In this document: piece by piece, positions 10,901 to 22,983 of the stretch
How the letters are laid out: each line of letters starts with the position of its first letter
Position numbering within the stretch: the stretch's first letter is position 1
NCBI GenBank assembly: GCA_002794785.1
Contig: NBBA01000012.1
Location: 1,116,001 to 1,180,000, forward strand
Origin: Coniferiporia sulphurascens
Lineage: Eukaryota; Basidiomycota; Agaricomycetes; Hymenochaetales; Hymenochaetaceae
DNA length: 64,000 nt
Direction of reading: 5' to 3'
Program-made: the position numbers and the translations under genes
Notes under the pieces: generated by a model
Told to the model about the DNA's origin: nothing
Database searches by the model: none
The model's input: the letters and a program-made list of their open reading frames with translations, nothing else

Positions 10901-13900
10901 GGAAGGGAAGGTCGAAGAGGAAGACCATAACGTGGGGGCGAATGCGTTCCCCTCTCCGTACTCTTACTCTCGCTCTTACTTGCACCCAGACGGCGCTTCT
11001 GTCCCCGTCGCTATCCCCACTGGCCACACTCGCGCTAGTGCGATCCCCAGACACGTGAGGCGCGCACTCGCACGCAGCCCCAACTCGTCGCCCAGCTCGT
11101 CGCTTGATCCCTCCCCAACCAGTTCAGTCGAGGACTTTGGCGTCGTTTTGTCTATTTCTCCCGGACATTTTGCGTACGCTGCGGCCAACGCTCACCGCGA
11201 CTCTGTGAGGTTGCGGCCTGACTCACTTACGATCGACCCGTGCCTGCCGCACCCGCGCACACCACTGCCGTCGCTGGAACAGAGCCCACAGCCACCGGTA
11301 CAGCCGCTGTTGCCGTTGCCATTGCCGGAGAACGAGGAGAGTTTACGGGCTGGTTCGGTTACGGTTACGGGAAGCGATACTGATTTTGATAGTATCGACG
11401 CTGCACGGGACGCCACCGACGCCACGTACATTATTAAACGCGGGTCTGGTGGGCTTGAAGAAGTATCGGACGCACTTGCATCTCCATCATCTGTTGACGC
11501 CAGCAAAGCTCGAGTAGAAGTAGAAGCGGAGACGGAGACAGTACAAAAGCCCTCAGAATCGGGAAACGTTACCGACGTCGACGTCGACGCTAACACAGAT
11601 ACGGATATCGAAACTACTGCCACGAGCGCGTCAGGGGAGAGCGTGCAGCCACAAATTACCCCGCTGGATTACTTTGACAGCGGCCTGGACGATAGCTATA
11701 TGTTGCCTCCGCTCTCAACCCTCCCGGAGGAGGACCCAGTCTTCAGTCTTTCACCCGCGCGGTCGCTCGGGAGTGTATACGGCTACGACGATTACGGCTT
11801 CGGCAGGTCACCGGCCGTCAGCAGGAAGGCGTCCACGGCCACGACTTTTTCATCTTCCTCTGCCAAGTCCAACAAATCGTATTATGTCGCGAACCTGATA
11901 GGGCCAAATTCACGCTCGAGCTCGTGGACGCGTGGGCGACATGGATATGGATCGAGCTCCGGCTCGGTTGACTATGAGGGCGTCGTGCATGCGGATGTTG
12001 TCGCGGCCCATAAACTTTCGTCGCGATCGCAGTCGTCGTTTGGATCTGGCTACGAGTCTGTTGACGTGCGTGGACATGCGAGGAGGCAGGGAAGTCAGAG
12101 TAGTGGTATATCACTGCTGTCAGCGTCGTCAAGAACAAGATACGATCCCTTCGAAAGTGCAGACGAGCTGAGCCTCGGACTGCATGAGTACACGGGAAAT
12201 CCACGCGCGTCTGCGGCGCGGGCTGAAGCTGTGACGCGTGCAAGCAATGCAGAGCGCGGGTTCGGGAATGACGAGCTCGAGCATGAGCTTGGCGACACTG
12301 ACTTGGAGATTCCGCACGACGTTGACGCGTTGCTTTCGGGCTGGCGCCCTTTCGACGTCGAGGTGGCGGGCGGCTTTGAACCTGGCTCGTCGTCAGGAAC
12401 GGTCCGGCCTAATCAGGAGCGCGAACAGAGTCGGGCGGGTGCGAGTCGCAGAGGATCTGCAGTGAGAAGTATTGTTACTCCTCCTGGTATGGCCCAGTCG
12501 GCTGCGGCATTGGGACGCACACATACGAACGGATATTCGGGAAGCCGGGGAGGAGGGGCCGGACAGGGTTGGGGAAGTGGAGGTGGGGGAGGGGGGCACA
12601 GGTATCAAGGCTCGTATGGCGGTGGTGGAAGCGGGAACAAGAGCTCAGGAAGCGACTATGGCGATCAGAGGGGGCCGCCTGGTGGAGGTCGCCGCGGAAG
12701 GGATGATGATCGGGATGACGGTCGGCGGAATAGAAAACCGTCTGTGTCGAGTCTATCGACGACTTCAAGCGAGTCTGAGTCCGAGTCTGATGCGTATGGT
12801 GAAGACGAGCTCAGTCCCAGTGTCCCTGTCGCTCCGAAACCCGTTGCATTTCCTGCACCTGTACCTCCTGCACAGGACGAGGTGGTCGCTCCGGTGTTCA
12901 ACCAGCTGCGCAATGGCAGGAAGGGAGTGTTCAAGCCGCCGCCTGCGACAATCCAGACTGGCGGTGTGAGCCTTGACGGCGGGAATAGGACGTTGACGCA
13001 GGGCGCGGAAGACGACGATGTCCCGCTTGCTCAGCGTATTCCCAATGCACTGCAGGCGCAAAAGTCCATTCGCCGACAGGTGCGCGACGAGCGCGAGAAG
13101 CGTCGCAGGGATCGTTCTGTAGCTCCGGGAAAGCCTCCTCGTACGCCTGAGGACGCAATCTCGCCTGCACCTTTTCCAAAGCAGCAACAGCCATTCCCAG
13201 AGCAGTCTGAGCGCGGCAGGACGATTTCGATGAAGCCTCCCAAGGGCGCAGCACTCGGCCCGGGACCAGCGGCTTTGTCGAGCAGTCAAGAGGCGGCGCT
13301 GATGGCGCAAGGTCTGTTACAGCCGCCGCAGGTTCCACAGTCTGCACCGGTTACGAGGCGCCCGCGCGCGAAGACGATTGGGGAGGCGAATGCGGGCGGA
13401 GTGGCTGCAGAGGATCTGGCGAGGCGATTGCTGAAGGTGCAGACTCGGACTAACACGGATGCTGATACTGGCGTGCCCACATATCAGACCGGTGGTATGT
13501 CGTCGTCACAATGGCAGCCGCCCCGTACATCTGGGGAGCTCCTGAGTGGACCTTACAGCGCGTTGCCGGTTGAGCACGCGTCGGGTTCCTCGTTCTCGCG
13601 TCGTAGTAATCAGGGCCCGTTTACTGCTCAGGCTGGCGGTCAGTCTTTCCAGCAGCAGCAGCAGCAGTTGCAGTCCGCGACGGTCTCGACGGACGCGCCG
13701 ATACGCACGCTTCGTCCAATGCGGTCTTTCCATAATTTGACATCTGCACCTTCCTTATCTGCTCCTCCCCCTGCTCCGCCTGTACCTGCATCTCCGGCGC
13801 GTCGTCCGACGTCGTCTAAGGGACGGCCCTCGCAAGAGCAGAATCCGCTTATGGCTAAGAGCACACGGACTTCGCTTGACAAGGCTTCACGGGCGATCGT

Positions 13901-15138
13901 CGACGACGCACAGTATGCGCATCATTATCAACAGCAGCAGCCGTACGTGCAGCCATTGTCGATACCTGCGTCGCGGCCCTCCATGACATCGCGTCCTGAG
14001 TCACCGCATCGCTCTACATTCGTGCAATCGGCATCGACGGCTATGCAAACGCGTGTTTACATCGGCGATAGGCAGCACTTCAACGTGGTTGAGGTGGGCG
14101 CAGAGATGAGTGCTCGGGATGTACTCGATGTGCTTGCGCAGCAGGGAGACCTTCGTGGAGAGGAACGTCGTTCGAGTAGCTGGATACTGTACGAGGTCTG
14201 CGCCGATTTTGAGATGGGTAAGCGAACGCTGTTCTCTGTCGTTTCTGCGTGCCTTCGCGAACTTACTAATTGTATCGTCGAACAGAGCGTCCCATTCGGA
14301 GCTTTGAATTGGTCAATGATGTCTTTGGGTCGTGGCCCAAGGAGAAGACTATGAATTGTCTCATGGTCAAGCGGTCGGCATTCGCTCCCCTCTTGACTGT
14401 AAGTGGGATTTTGTCAAATTTCTTTCCTTGATGCAATGCTTATATTTGCTCCAGACTATACCATCCAGCATCCCTACGCGCAGTGGTTATGTTGACTACG
14501 AGACTAAGAAAGGGAGGTGGAATAAACGATGGCTAGAACTGCGGGAGCACGGCCTTTGGCTGTCGAAGCGTGAGGTTAGTACATACTTTGGAGCTCCATT
14601 CAGCTTCGTATTGACGGCTCCTTGTAGGGCAAGGACAACGAGTTTCTGTGTTCACTGTCCGCGTTTGACGCATACATTGTCGCGCGCAGCCGAAAGTCGC
14701 AGAAGGCGTTCGCGTTCGCTGTCAAGTCGACAGACCCGATAACACTCTTTGAAAACAAGTCGGACTATTTGCATACATTTACGTGTCCTGAGGAAACCGG
14801 CAGGCAATGGGTTGAGAATATTTTACTTGCTAGGGTAAGGAACAACGCAGTATGCTCGACGACGCTCAAGACTGACGATCATGGTGGTTTTACAGTCGTA
14901 CATCCTGTATCAAGAGAAGCGCGTCCTTTTCCACAATAAAAGTTCATCTGTGGGACAGACGGTGGGTGCACCCACCGGGGCCGGTGCGGCCCTTTCTCGC
15001 GCAGGTACGCGCAAACGTCCGGCGCAGACATTCGTCAACCTCGGCCAGGGGTCGCAAACTATGTCTGGCCCAAGCGCTGCTCAGTCGGCTGGGCCTTTCG
15101 AGCCCGGCTCTCTACTCGCCAAACGCTCAGCAGCGTAA
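7996..15138 (+). CDS. RA-PH domain adaptor protein (MRL/RIAM-like architecture), 2,220 residues
   Basis: Seven exons join in frame: 7996-8409, 8572-9817, 9898-14217, 14286-14398, 14455-14574, 14628-14834 and 14896-15138. The first ~1,950 residues are low complexity: Ser/Pro/Arg-rich, then acidic, then a Gly-rich stretch (near 12,540-12,680), Ser/Glu runs and a poly-Gln run (near 13,650). Next comes a Ras-association-like domain (TRVYIGDRQHFNVVEVG through IRSFELVNDVFGSW), then a PH domain (RSGYVDYETKKGRWNKRWLEL, SLSAFDAYIVA, CPEETGRQWVENILLAR), and a short tail. RA followed directly by PH is the arrangement of metazoan RIAM/lamellipodin and Grb7-type adaptors. Expected role: a membrane-recruited effector of a Ras-like GTPase, perhaps in polarity. 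The start is the first ATG in frame; exons 1-2 are less certain than the rest. Confidence 0.85.
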
Positions 15139-15749
15139 ATTGAGGATCTTTGTACATTGTTTAATCTTGAGCACTTTTCTTTTTTTCCTTCCTCGCTTTA
15201 TTTGTTTATGAATAGACTTTCTTTCGGCGCGAATTTCTGGGAAATTTTCTTCCTTTCTTTACTTTCGTTGCCCGTTTTTATTATTCCCCGCACATATCGT
15301 ACATGTGTACACTCATCCTATCCCTGCCCGTTGCACATAAACTATTCCTTTTAGCAATTTGGTTTGCGCCGAATCCCTTATTCCTGCCTGAACAAAATCC
15401 CTCTTTCTTGTTAGATGATTGTATATGCATAGTGATTGTGATTAATTTCTTTCTCTCTTTCTTTCTTCCTCTCACAGTTCTATCCCTTCCCCGCTTTCCA
15501 ATACGAACGACAAAGTTGCCAACGAAACTCGATTGTAGCTGTAAAAAGTATTGTATAGGAAATTGTAAACAGGCCTAGTGGCATTATTTTTGCTTTAGTA
15601 ATCCATGCATCTGCCTTGTTTGATTGTTAGACTTGAACTTGAAGAAGTACTTACTCTGGTGCTAGGCTCTCGTTTTTCTTTCTTTTTCGAACGCAAGTAA
15701 TCGGAGACGAATCTTTGGATAGGATCTTAGCCTGGCCACATCTTTATAA
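15139..15749. other. Intergenic region
   Basis: T-rich on the plus strand after the RA-PH stop codon, consistent with a 3' untranslated region. No supported coding exon or RNA gene. Confidence 0.5.
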
Positions 15750-17005
15750 ATGCCACGAAAAGCACGATCAAACGAAAATTCGAATCCGAATTTCCCGCTC
15801 GACCAGCGTCGGGGTAACGGTGGACCCACGATGCTCAGGCCAGGAACAGGCTTACTCGGAATAGTCAACAAGAAAAAGAAAATCTTCCGTAACGCCAACA
15901 CATATGGTGAACGTGCGTTCGCGCGGGAGATACAGAACTTCGTCAGTGCTAATAGTGACGCCTGCTACAATGCGACTCCGCCGAATCGTGCCACCGGCGG
16001 CGGACTACCTATGGGAGTCACAATTGAAAACGACTTTGTTTTGCGTGCTGCTTTGGGGCTTGCAAGTGAGCCGGAGCCGTTCTGTGAACTGGAGCGACTC
16101 GCTGAAGGGCTTGAAGCGTTGTTAGTATTTATCTGCATTTCTCCTTTTTTTCTGGTTGGACGCGTCTGATGCGGTTCATCGTGTTCTTGTTGTCTTAATT
16201 TAGGGACTTGCAAGATGAACGCCCCGTACCCCCGCCCTCGCTTCCAGTAATGCAGAGCGCAGAGGCAGAAGCAAACGCCTCCATCGCAACTGCAACCACT
16301 GTGTCGTCACGAGTGTCCTCGTTTCTCCTAGTGAAGCCGCTACGGAATCCCAGAGCCAGAGGGAGACCCTCTTGGGAGCGCGACGTTACCGACTGTCCGT
16401 TCTGTAGCATACTCGGTGTCGCGCCTGCGCCCGCATCCTCTGACCAGGCCAGATCGGCTTCGGCCTCGGCTTCCGTTGACACGTCCGTCTCTGGGTCGCT
16501 GCGCTGCAGGTGCCACCGCTACTCGCGCGTCTTCAATAGACGCAATAGTTTCCGTAGCATCGTGTCGCAGTCGACGCCTGTTGCACGAACCGTTCATCCT
16601 GTGCAGTGCGCGCTCGACTCGGGGCTGCGTGCGCAGCAGTCGCAGGTTTCCGACGTCTCGAGGGCGAGCTTGGGGACGCAAGACCGGGATTCTGCTAGTG
16701 GACAGCCTGAGGCTACTGGAGCCGGAGCTGACGATACTGGTACTACTGGCCGAACTATGAACTCCTTCGGTGGCACTACTATGGCGCAACTGGCGACACA
16801 GTTGAACGCATGTACTTTGTCTCCTTGTGCTGATTCCGACTTCTACGCTACACAATGCGCTGGGGTTACTGACAGGAGCGGATCTAGCGGTGCGCTTGGA
16901 CTGTCAACTCAACCTTCTACTCGTAGCTTGTCGCTCTCGCTTGGATACATACATGCTGCCTTCCCCCTTCAAGAGCAGGAACACGACTTTCGCCTCGACT
17001 TTTGA
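15750..17005 (+). CDS. Unassigned protein, 390 residues
   Basis: Two exons, 15750-16120 and 16204-17005, join in frame across an 83-bp GT..AG intron. I do not recognise the family. The first ~125 residues look globular and start basic (MPRKARSNENS), with NKKKKIFRNANTYGERAFAREIQNF and a Leu/Glu-rich helix at the exon end. Exon 2 is Ser/Ala/Thr-rich with two Cys pairs (DCPFCSI and LRCRCH, about 35 residues apart), which could bind a metal but match no motif I can name. The last 200 residues are low complexity, so an intron missed inside exon 2 is possible. It is on the same strand as the RA-PH gene, about 610 bp downstream of it. Confidence 0.55.
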
Positions 17006-17706
17006 TTGTTTTGCTTGATCCTGTCTTGAAGACGTCTTTGGCTATAAGCTTCGTGTTGGTCAGTTGTGCGTATCCGGTCGGCTTGAACCTGTACGGATCC
17101 ACGAACTGGGGAACCTCATGTATACTGGTCCTTTTCTTTTCTGTTTCGCTCAAGAAATCGTTGGTTTGCTCTATATTCAATAACCTTCCTTGCTCGTCTT
17201 CTGCAAGTACTATCAATCTGCTCCGCGGCTTCTGGTCATTGACATACCGGACCACAACTCATATTGGATCTTTTTTCTTTTGAGACAAGCTCAACACTGT
17301 TGATTACAGCATGCGCGTGCGCTCTCGTAAAGAGTTATGCGTCTGTACACGAAAAAAAAAGGTTAGTTTAAAAAGGATACAATATAGGCCTTCCGGATGG
17401 ATTCATATTTATTCGAGTGGTACCTCATCTTGAAACACACGCGAGGCCGGAAAGACCCAGGCAAATCATAGAGGCGGACGAGACACGAGGCGCATGTGCT
17501 CGACCTTACAGGCCCTTAGTCCTCCCGAATAATAATAAATCACACTTTCCGTACCCATGCATCGCTGGAGTGATAATCGAAACTCATCTGAAGGCATTTG
17601 TTGTACACTAAAGCAATAAGTAGAACAGAGTAGCAAAGCACGAATTAAATCTACAAACAGAAAGGAGTGAGAGATGAGAAAGTAGCTCGATGCTAACTGT
17701 GCCTTT
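17006..17706. other. Convergent intergenic region
   Basis: This lies between the 3' ends of the unassigned gene and of pob3. An A-rich run occurs at 17,351-17,361. A 112-codon open frame on the minus strand (16917-17255) has no ATG and is not called as a gene. Confidence 0.45.
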
Positions 17707-20015
17707 TCACTCCTTCTTCTGCTTCTTCTTCACTGGCCCGTCCCCTTCCTCTGCTCCCTTCGCCTTGGGCTTGGGCTTAGGTTTAGGCTTCGCCTTCGGT
17801 CGGTCCTCATCAATGTCCATAGCATCCTCGTCTCCACTGGCGCTCCCCTTGACCTCCTTGCTGGCCTTTGGCTTTTTCGGCACCGCATCCGTGGCTGCCT
17901 TCTTTTTCTTCTTTGGCTTCTCGCCGCCATCCACTTTCTTTTTCTTCTTGTCTTTCTGCATGATCGCGCGGTCACCACTTGCGTCGGACGCCGAGGCTGC
18001 ACCGTCCGAGTCCGAACCTGATTCTGACGACGGCGAGCCCGCGTCGGATGATGAAGCCTGGAAGTCCTCATCTTCGTGTTAAGAAAAAAAAGAAATGAGA
18101 TTTATTAGATCAACACAGTAAGGCGGTTGACGAATGCTTACCGTCTTCACTGTCTTCGTCGGCATCGCCACCAAGACGCGGTTTCGGGACCTCCTCACCG
18201 CTGCTGACGACACTCTGCATCTCCTCATCGTCATCGTCGTCATCAAGGGCAGGCGCAGCGAGCTCTTCGGCCATCGTGTTCTTGACACGCAGCTTCTTGC
18301 TCTTTAGGTACGACTCCACACCCTCGTGCTCCTCCTTGTTTATGCTCGAGAACGTGTGCTCTGGTCCCGACTTGGTAACTACGATAAGATCGAAGGTGCG
18401 CGAGGTAGCCATTTGGCCTCCGACACTGCAAGGAAACCCTGTGATGTCAGCCACAAATTCGTCTTAAGTTACTGGCTTCCGGACAAGTACGAACCGGGAG
18501 AAGGACACTTGATGAATGTCGGATAATTCGATGAGGAGGGGAGCTTTGGCTACGAAAAATATGTATTTTTCAAGGATGAACAGGTCCCCCTGAACGGCCT
18601 TTAGGTTTGCCTTGATGCCCGGATGACCGTTGCGACTGATTGTACACTGTGAACAACAACTGATACTGGACGAATAAAGATACACACCTTTGGAAACTGC
18701 CGGAACCGACGATTTTGTTTTTCGATAGAGCCCGGAAGACACTTGACACAACTTCGAATGTCGAACTTTCATAGTGCTTTTGCAGTTTCTCATACTTCGC
18801 AACTTCCTCCCTATCGAAGGAAAGATAAATTGGGTTTTTAGGGGGGAACGATAAGGCTATGCTCACTCTTCCATGTTCAGCTCAGCGCTTATCTCCTCTT
18901 CCCTGTCGAACTGCATGACAAGGAACTGATAGCGCGTCTGACCTTGACGGATAGGGTTTACAAGACTCAGCTACAAGTTGTTAGCAAGACCAGTCGTCTA
19001 CGTTATAGCCCATTTTTACTCACAATAAACAGGACGTGTTGGTCATCCTTTGGTAAGAGGAACAGCTTAGAAATACCGTCGTAGTTGATCTTGTAGTCGT
19101 AGGTCTTCCCACGAAGGCGCAGGAAGTCAGGGAACATGTCCACGTCGTAGCGACCACGGGGTGTGAGCACAAGCACCTCCTCAAAGTTGATGATCATGTC
19201 GCCAGTAACCTCGCCAAGCTCCGCCTTCTCCTTGATGATGTCGTGGAATACCTGCGCTGCGCTCGTCTCTTCCCCATCCACCTCTGCGACGTCCTCCTCG
19301 CCTGCGTCCGAACCGGTGGCCTTTGTGTGAGTGCCAGGGACGTAGAAGCGGATCTCCACGAGCTCGTCTGCAGCGCCCTTGGAAGGCCGAGAAGCGGCGG
19401 ATGAGGCAAATTCGAGCGAGACCTCCGTACGTCCGGCGATATTTGAGTTGGCGACCTTTTGTAACGGCAGCTCGAAAGAGGTTTTGTTCGAGACGAGGAA
19501 CGCCAAGTCCTGGCCTAAATGAAGATCACTAAGGTGAAGGGGTTGGTTCGGCAAGAAAAACGGACCTTGGAAGTCAGTAGCACCCCAGTTCCACCCTTTG
19601 AACGAGATTTCCTTGCTTTCCAAGATGATTCCGTAGTGTTGCTTGAGTAGTGCCATAAGCTTGTCATGATCCTACATAGCACCTCATTAGTAGCGGTAAC
19701 ATGAACCATTATAGAACGGCCTTTACATCACGCATGAACCCCTCGAAATTTTCGCGCTTGCCCTTGTCCTTCAAGCCAAAACGAAGCCGAAAGCCGCGCG
19801 CGACGCGCATCCATGCAGCCCATTTGATGTTGCCGACGAGGACGGACACGACGTCCTTCGTCTCGCTGTTCATCCATGCCACCCCGCTCGCCGCCATACG
19901 AAATTCTGGTGACCTTGTCAGCAATCTGCATGTATAACTCGTGTCTCAGCCGACGCGACTCACTCCCGACCTGTGGGGCCAATTCATGATAGATGTTGTC
20001 GAACTGCGTCGTCAT
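17707..20015 (-). CDS. POB3: FACT complex subunit Pob3 (SSRP1 family)
   Basis: Histone chaperone subunit that with Spt16 forms FACT, which loosens and rebuilds nucleosomes during transcription and replication in the nucleus. The start is [14 protein letters not shown] at 20015. The N-terminal PH-like half carries [30 protein letters not shown] and [18 protein letters not shown]; the middle double-PH part has [40 protein letters not shown] and [20 protein letters not shown]. An acidic segment ([18 protein letters not shown]) and a Lys-rich tail with KPKPKPK repeats end the protein. There is no HMG box, as expected for fungal Pob3 in contrast to animal SSRP1. About eight introns. It is divergent from the SOD gene. 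Confidence 0.95.
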
Positions 20016-20286
20016 TTTCGCAGGTTAACGATGGCTGCTGCCTTCGACTTTTGTTGTTGTCGCGGAGGACGGAGTCGGTGGTGGTGGTGAGCTACACACT
20101 CCGGAGAGTGACTGTCACCCGAGCGTGTCGAGCGCGTCGCCGATTTGTTACGTAATATTTACTTATCGGCGCGTTACTAACGGCCTACACGGACTCGCCG
20201 AAGACGACATGCGAAGGTGAGCAGCATGTGGAAATTTCCCACTGACGGCGGTAAGCAAGCAGCTCTATCTCTGTCCACCATCCACT
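20016..20286. promoter_or_regulatory. Divergent region between pob3 and SOD genes
   Basis: 271 bp separate the two start codons, so the promoters overlap or abut. I see no TATA box close to either start. Bidirectional promoter function is inferred. Confidence 0.45.
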
Positions 20287-21269
20287 ATGAACGCACTTAA
20301 ACAGGACACCAGGTCCGCCGGTGCGCAGCTCTCGAAGACTACCCGCACAACTACGTGCACGGTGCTCTCACTTGCAGTCGTGCTCCTTGTGCTGTGGCGC
20401 CTCTTCGTCAATTCCGACTCTTCTCCTGAGCCTGCGTTTCTCGTGAAGAAGGTGCGCGCTGACGGATTCTATCCTCATGTATCGATTTCATTATAGTTAT
20501 ATTTGCTTGGACAGGCCGTCGTAGTACTCAGCGGTGACTCGGACGTAACGGGCACAGTCTACTTCACCCAAGCAGGCGCGAGTGCGCCTGTCCTCGTCTC
20601 CGGAGAGATCAAGAACCTCGACCCGAACGCTAAGCGGGGCTTCCATATCCAGTACGTCGGCCCTCATCCGCGGCACCTACTTACTGTATCGACTGACTAT
20701 TTGGTGAAGCCAACTCGGCGATGCGACGTCCGGATGCACATCCGCAGGCCCGCACTTCAACCCGCTTGGTAAGGCTCACGGCGCGCCTACGGACTCAAGT
20801 CGGCACATCGGTGACCTCGGGAACATCCAAAGCGACGCGTCAGGTGTCGCGACGCTTTCATTCTCGGACAAGTTGCTATCGCTGAACGGACCGTTCAGCG
20901 TCGTCGGCCGGAGTGTGGTCGTACATGCTGTAAGTACAGATTTTTTTCGTAAGAAGGAAAGGGGCTGTTTGTGTCCCGAGAGAGAGAGAAAGATGGTACA
21001 CGCATGTAATGGAGTTTTTCCCTGCGATTATACGCACCAGTCTTGAAACCCGCTGCGATTTGATTTGCTTGTATAGTGACTTACTATTTACTCCCCTTCT
21101 AACAGGGAACTGACGACCTTGGAAAAGGTGGAAACGAAGAGAGTCTAAAAACGGGGAACGCAGGTGCTCGTTCAGCCTGCGGCGTAATTGGTATGTTTTT
21201 TAAAAAATCTTCTGCCACTGTCAACTAAGCGCATCTTTCTTTTTTCAAGGGCTCGCCGAGTTGGTATGA
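20287..21269 (+). CDS. Cu/Zn superoxide dismutase with N-terminal membrane anchor
   Basis: Converts superoxide to oxygen and hydrogen peroxide. Five exons (20287-20451, 20515-20651, 20710-20929, 21106-21190, 21250-21269) give 208 residues. The enzyme core begins [15 protein letters not shown]. All copper ligands are visible: GFHIHQLGD (formed across the second splice), GPHFNP and VVVHAGTDD. Zinc ligands are the His of GPHFNP, KAHG, RHIGD and its Asp. The disulfide cysteines (SGCTSAG, SACGVIG) and the active-site Arg are kept. In front lie 55 extra residues with basic residues and a hydrophobic helix ([17 protein letters not shown]), which looks like a type II signal anchor. The enzyme is therefore probably on the outer or luminal side of a membrane, unlike cytosolic SOD1. 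Confidence 0.93.
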
Positions 21270-21806
21270 AGGGTTAACTTTGGTCATCACTGACACCGTC
21301 GTCGGTTTCGCCCCAACCCCCAAACGCTTCTTAAAAACTAATCCCGTATTAAATGCTCGACTTCTCATCGGGCCAAATCACCCGCCCCTTATTTTGGTCT
21401 CCTTTCTCTCCGTACTAACCGTGTGTCTTTGAGTCATGCCAATATAACTTGCTTCTAGTGCTTGTATCGATTTGTCCCACCGCCCTCCCGAACTGCCGCT
21501 TGTTGCAAATTATGACTTGTAAAAAACTATCACCGCTCCGGCGCATCTTACAAAGCTGATCCGGGTCTCTGAAGGTGATTCGTCGGGTTTTCCAACGTGA
21601 CTCCCCCTTTCCCCGCTTCCTCTCAAAAACAGGACAATTAATAAGAAAACTGGGTAAATTTGTCGAAGAAGTCAGAGCGCTCCCGAACAAAGGCTATCAG
21701 CGATATGTACTGTGTATATTGAGCTCCATCAATCATACAGTATAGCTCCACGAACTCGAACTACGTTGACGAAAAGCAATCAGTACAAGAGCTCCGAGTC
21801 AACAGT

Positions 21807-21842
21807 GACTCGGACTCGGACTCGGACTCAGACTCAGGCTCA
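21807..21842. repeat. (GACTCG)n-type hexamer array
   Basis: Five tandem hexamers of the form GACTC[G/A] (21807-21836), followed by a degenerate sixth unit. The same hexamer on the opposite strand recurs at 29789-29812. Confidence 0.9.
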
Positions 21843-21943
21843 GAACTCGGAATCGCGAGCAGGCCGGGCGCCTTCTTCGCGCCCTCCGCGATTTATCTAC
21901 GTACCGGATTGACGACTTCTCTATGCAAAAGTTAAAAGCTTAC

Positions 21944-21973
21944 AGGTTTAGGTTTAGGTTTAGGTTTAGGTTT
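21944..21973. repeat. (AGGTTT)5 hexamer array
   Basis: Five perfect AGGTTT units, equal to TTTAGG in another phase. This resembles but is not the usual basidiomycete telomere unit TTAGGG. Confidence 0.95.
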
Positions 21974-22504
21974 AAATTGTTTTCGGGCTGTTCGTCGCTA
22001 GGGCTCACAAGTCCTTCAGAGACCCGCAACAACATATATGATATAATTAAACTTACTGCCTAGAACCGAGCACGTGCTCGTCCCGTCCTCACCAAACTAG
22101 GTTTAGGCATCATTCAAGCTCCGACTGATAACCAACACTTGTCGATTTTGTCGACTGCATTGATTGGGGGGGAAGCCCTCCAGTTATCCGGTTAGGGGCT
22201 CTCAAAAAGCGAGCTTAGTCAGCAGTAGCTTGACGCTGTGCGGCCCCCCCCAGTGAGAAGCTACCTGTCCCTTGCTCAGCTAGGATTAAGCTGACGTAAT
22301 ATAGCTTCGTCTCTCCACTCTATGTGGGTTCAACATATTTATTACTTCCAACAGTCACCTTGACATCTTTTTATTTCCTCTAGATCTGGTTGAAAAAAGC
22401 TACACACCAGAGAGACAGCGAAAAACTTTATATTCTTCCGTCATGTATTATGTAATCAAATAAAAAGATATATGAAATAAAAAAAGGGAGGAAGGGACAG
22501 GAAG

Positions 22505-22539
22505 CCGTCGCCGTCGTCGTCGTCGCCATCGCCATCACC
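22505..22539. repeat. Trinucleotide microsatellite (CGT/CGC/CAT)
   Basis: An imperfect run of GTC, GCC and ATC-type triplets downstream of the ABC transporter stop. No coding role is seen. Confidence 0.8.
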
Positions 22540-22983
22540 GGTGCAAAGAAAGTAAGAAAAAACCATTATAAGAAAAAGAGAACCTCCGCGGGTAGGGAGA
22601 CACAGAGAGGGATCCAACCTTTCATGAGCATAAGAGCATAAGAAAATAAAAGAGCCGGAGATCGGGACAGATTTGTTTTAGGAAAGAGAAAAGGTGCAGG
22701 ATCAGGGGGTCAGTCGGATCATTACAGTTCGTACAAGTCCACTATATAAGTAGTCCGAGGCCGGGGTGTGGGGGTGGGGATTGCTGATGCAAGGACAAGG
22801 GGTTGCGGATTGCTTGCGCCGAGAGGAAGGGGTGGGGGGAGTCGAGTAGTGCGCTACGCGTGTGATGTATCGTAAGGAAACCAAGGGTATGGAGGGTGTA
22901 TGTATATGCGGCATTGAATATGTGAGGGGAAGATAAGGAGACAAGGTTGTAGAGGAAAATACGATAAACGCGTTGTATCCTAT

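Larger units (their letters stand above)
21270..22983. other. Gene-free region with short tandem repeats
   Basis: No supported exon in 1.7 kb. It holds two hexamer arrays (21807-21842 and 21944-21973), a trinucleotide microsatellite (22505-22539), runs of G or C near 22,167 and 22,245, and A-rich tracts near 22,480 and 22,550. Confidence 0.6.

Noticed and set aside
16917..17255. 112-codon minus-strand open frame with protein-like composition
   Set aside because: It has no ATG start, overlaps the end of the plus-strand gene and no flanking exon was found that would complete it.
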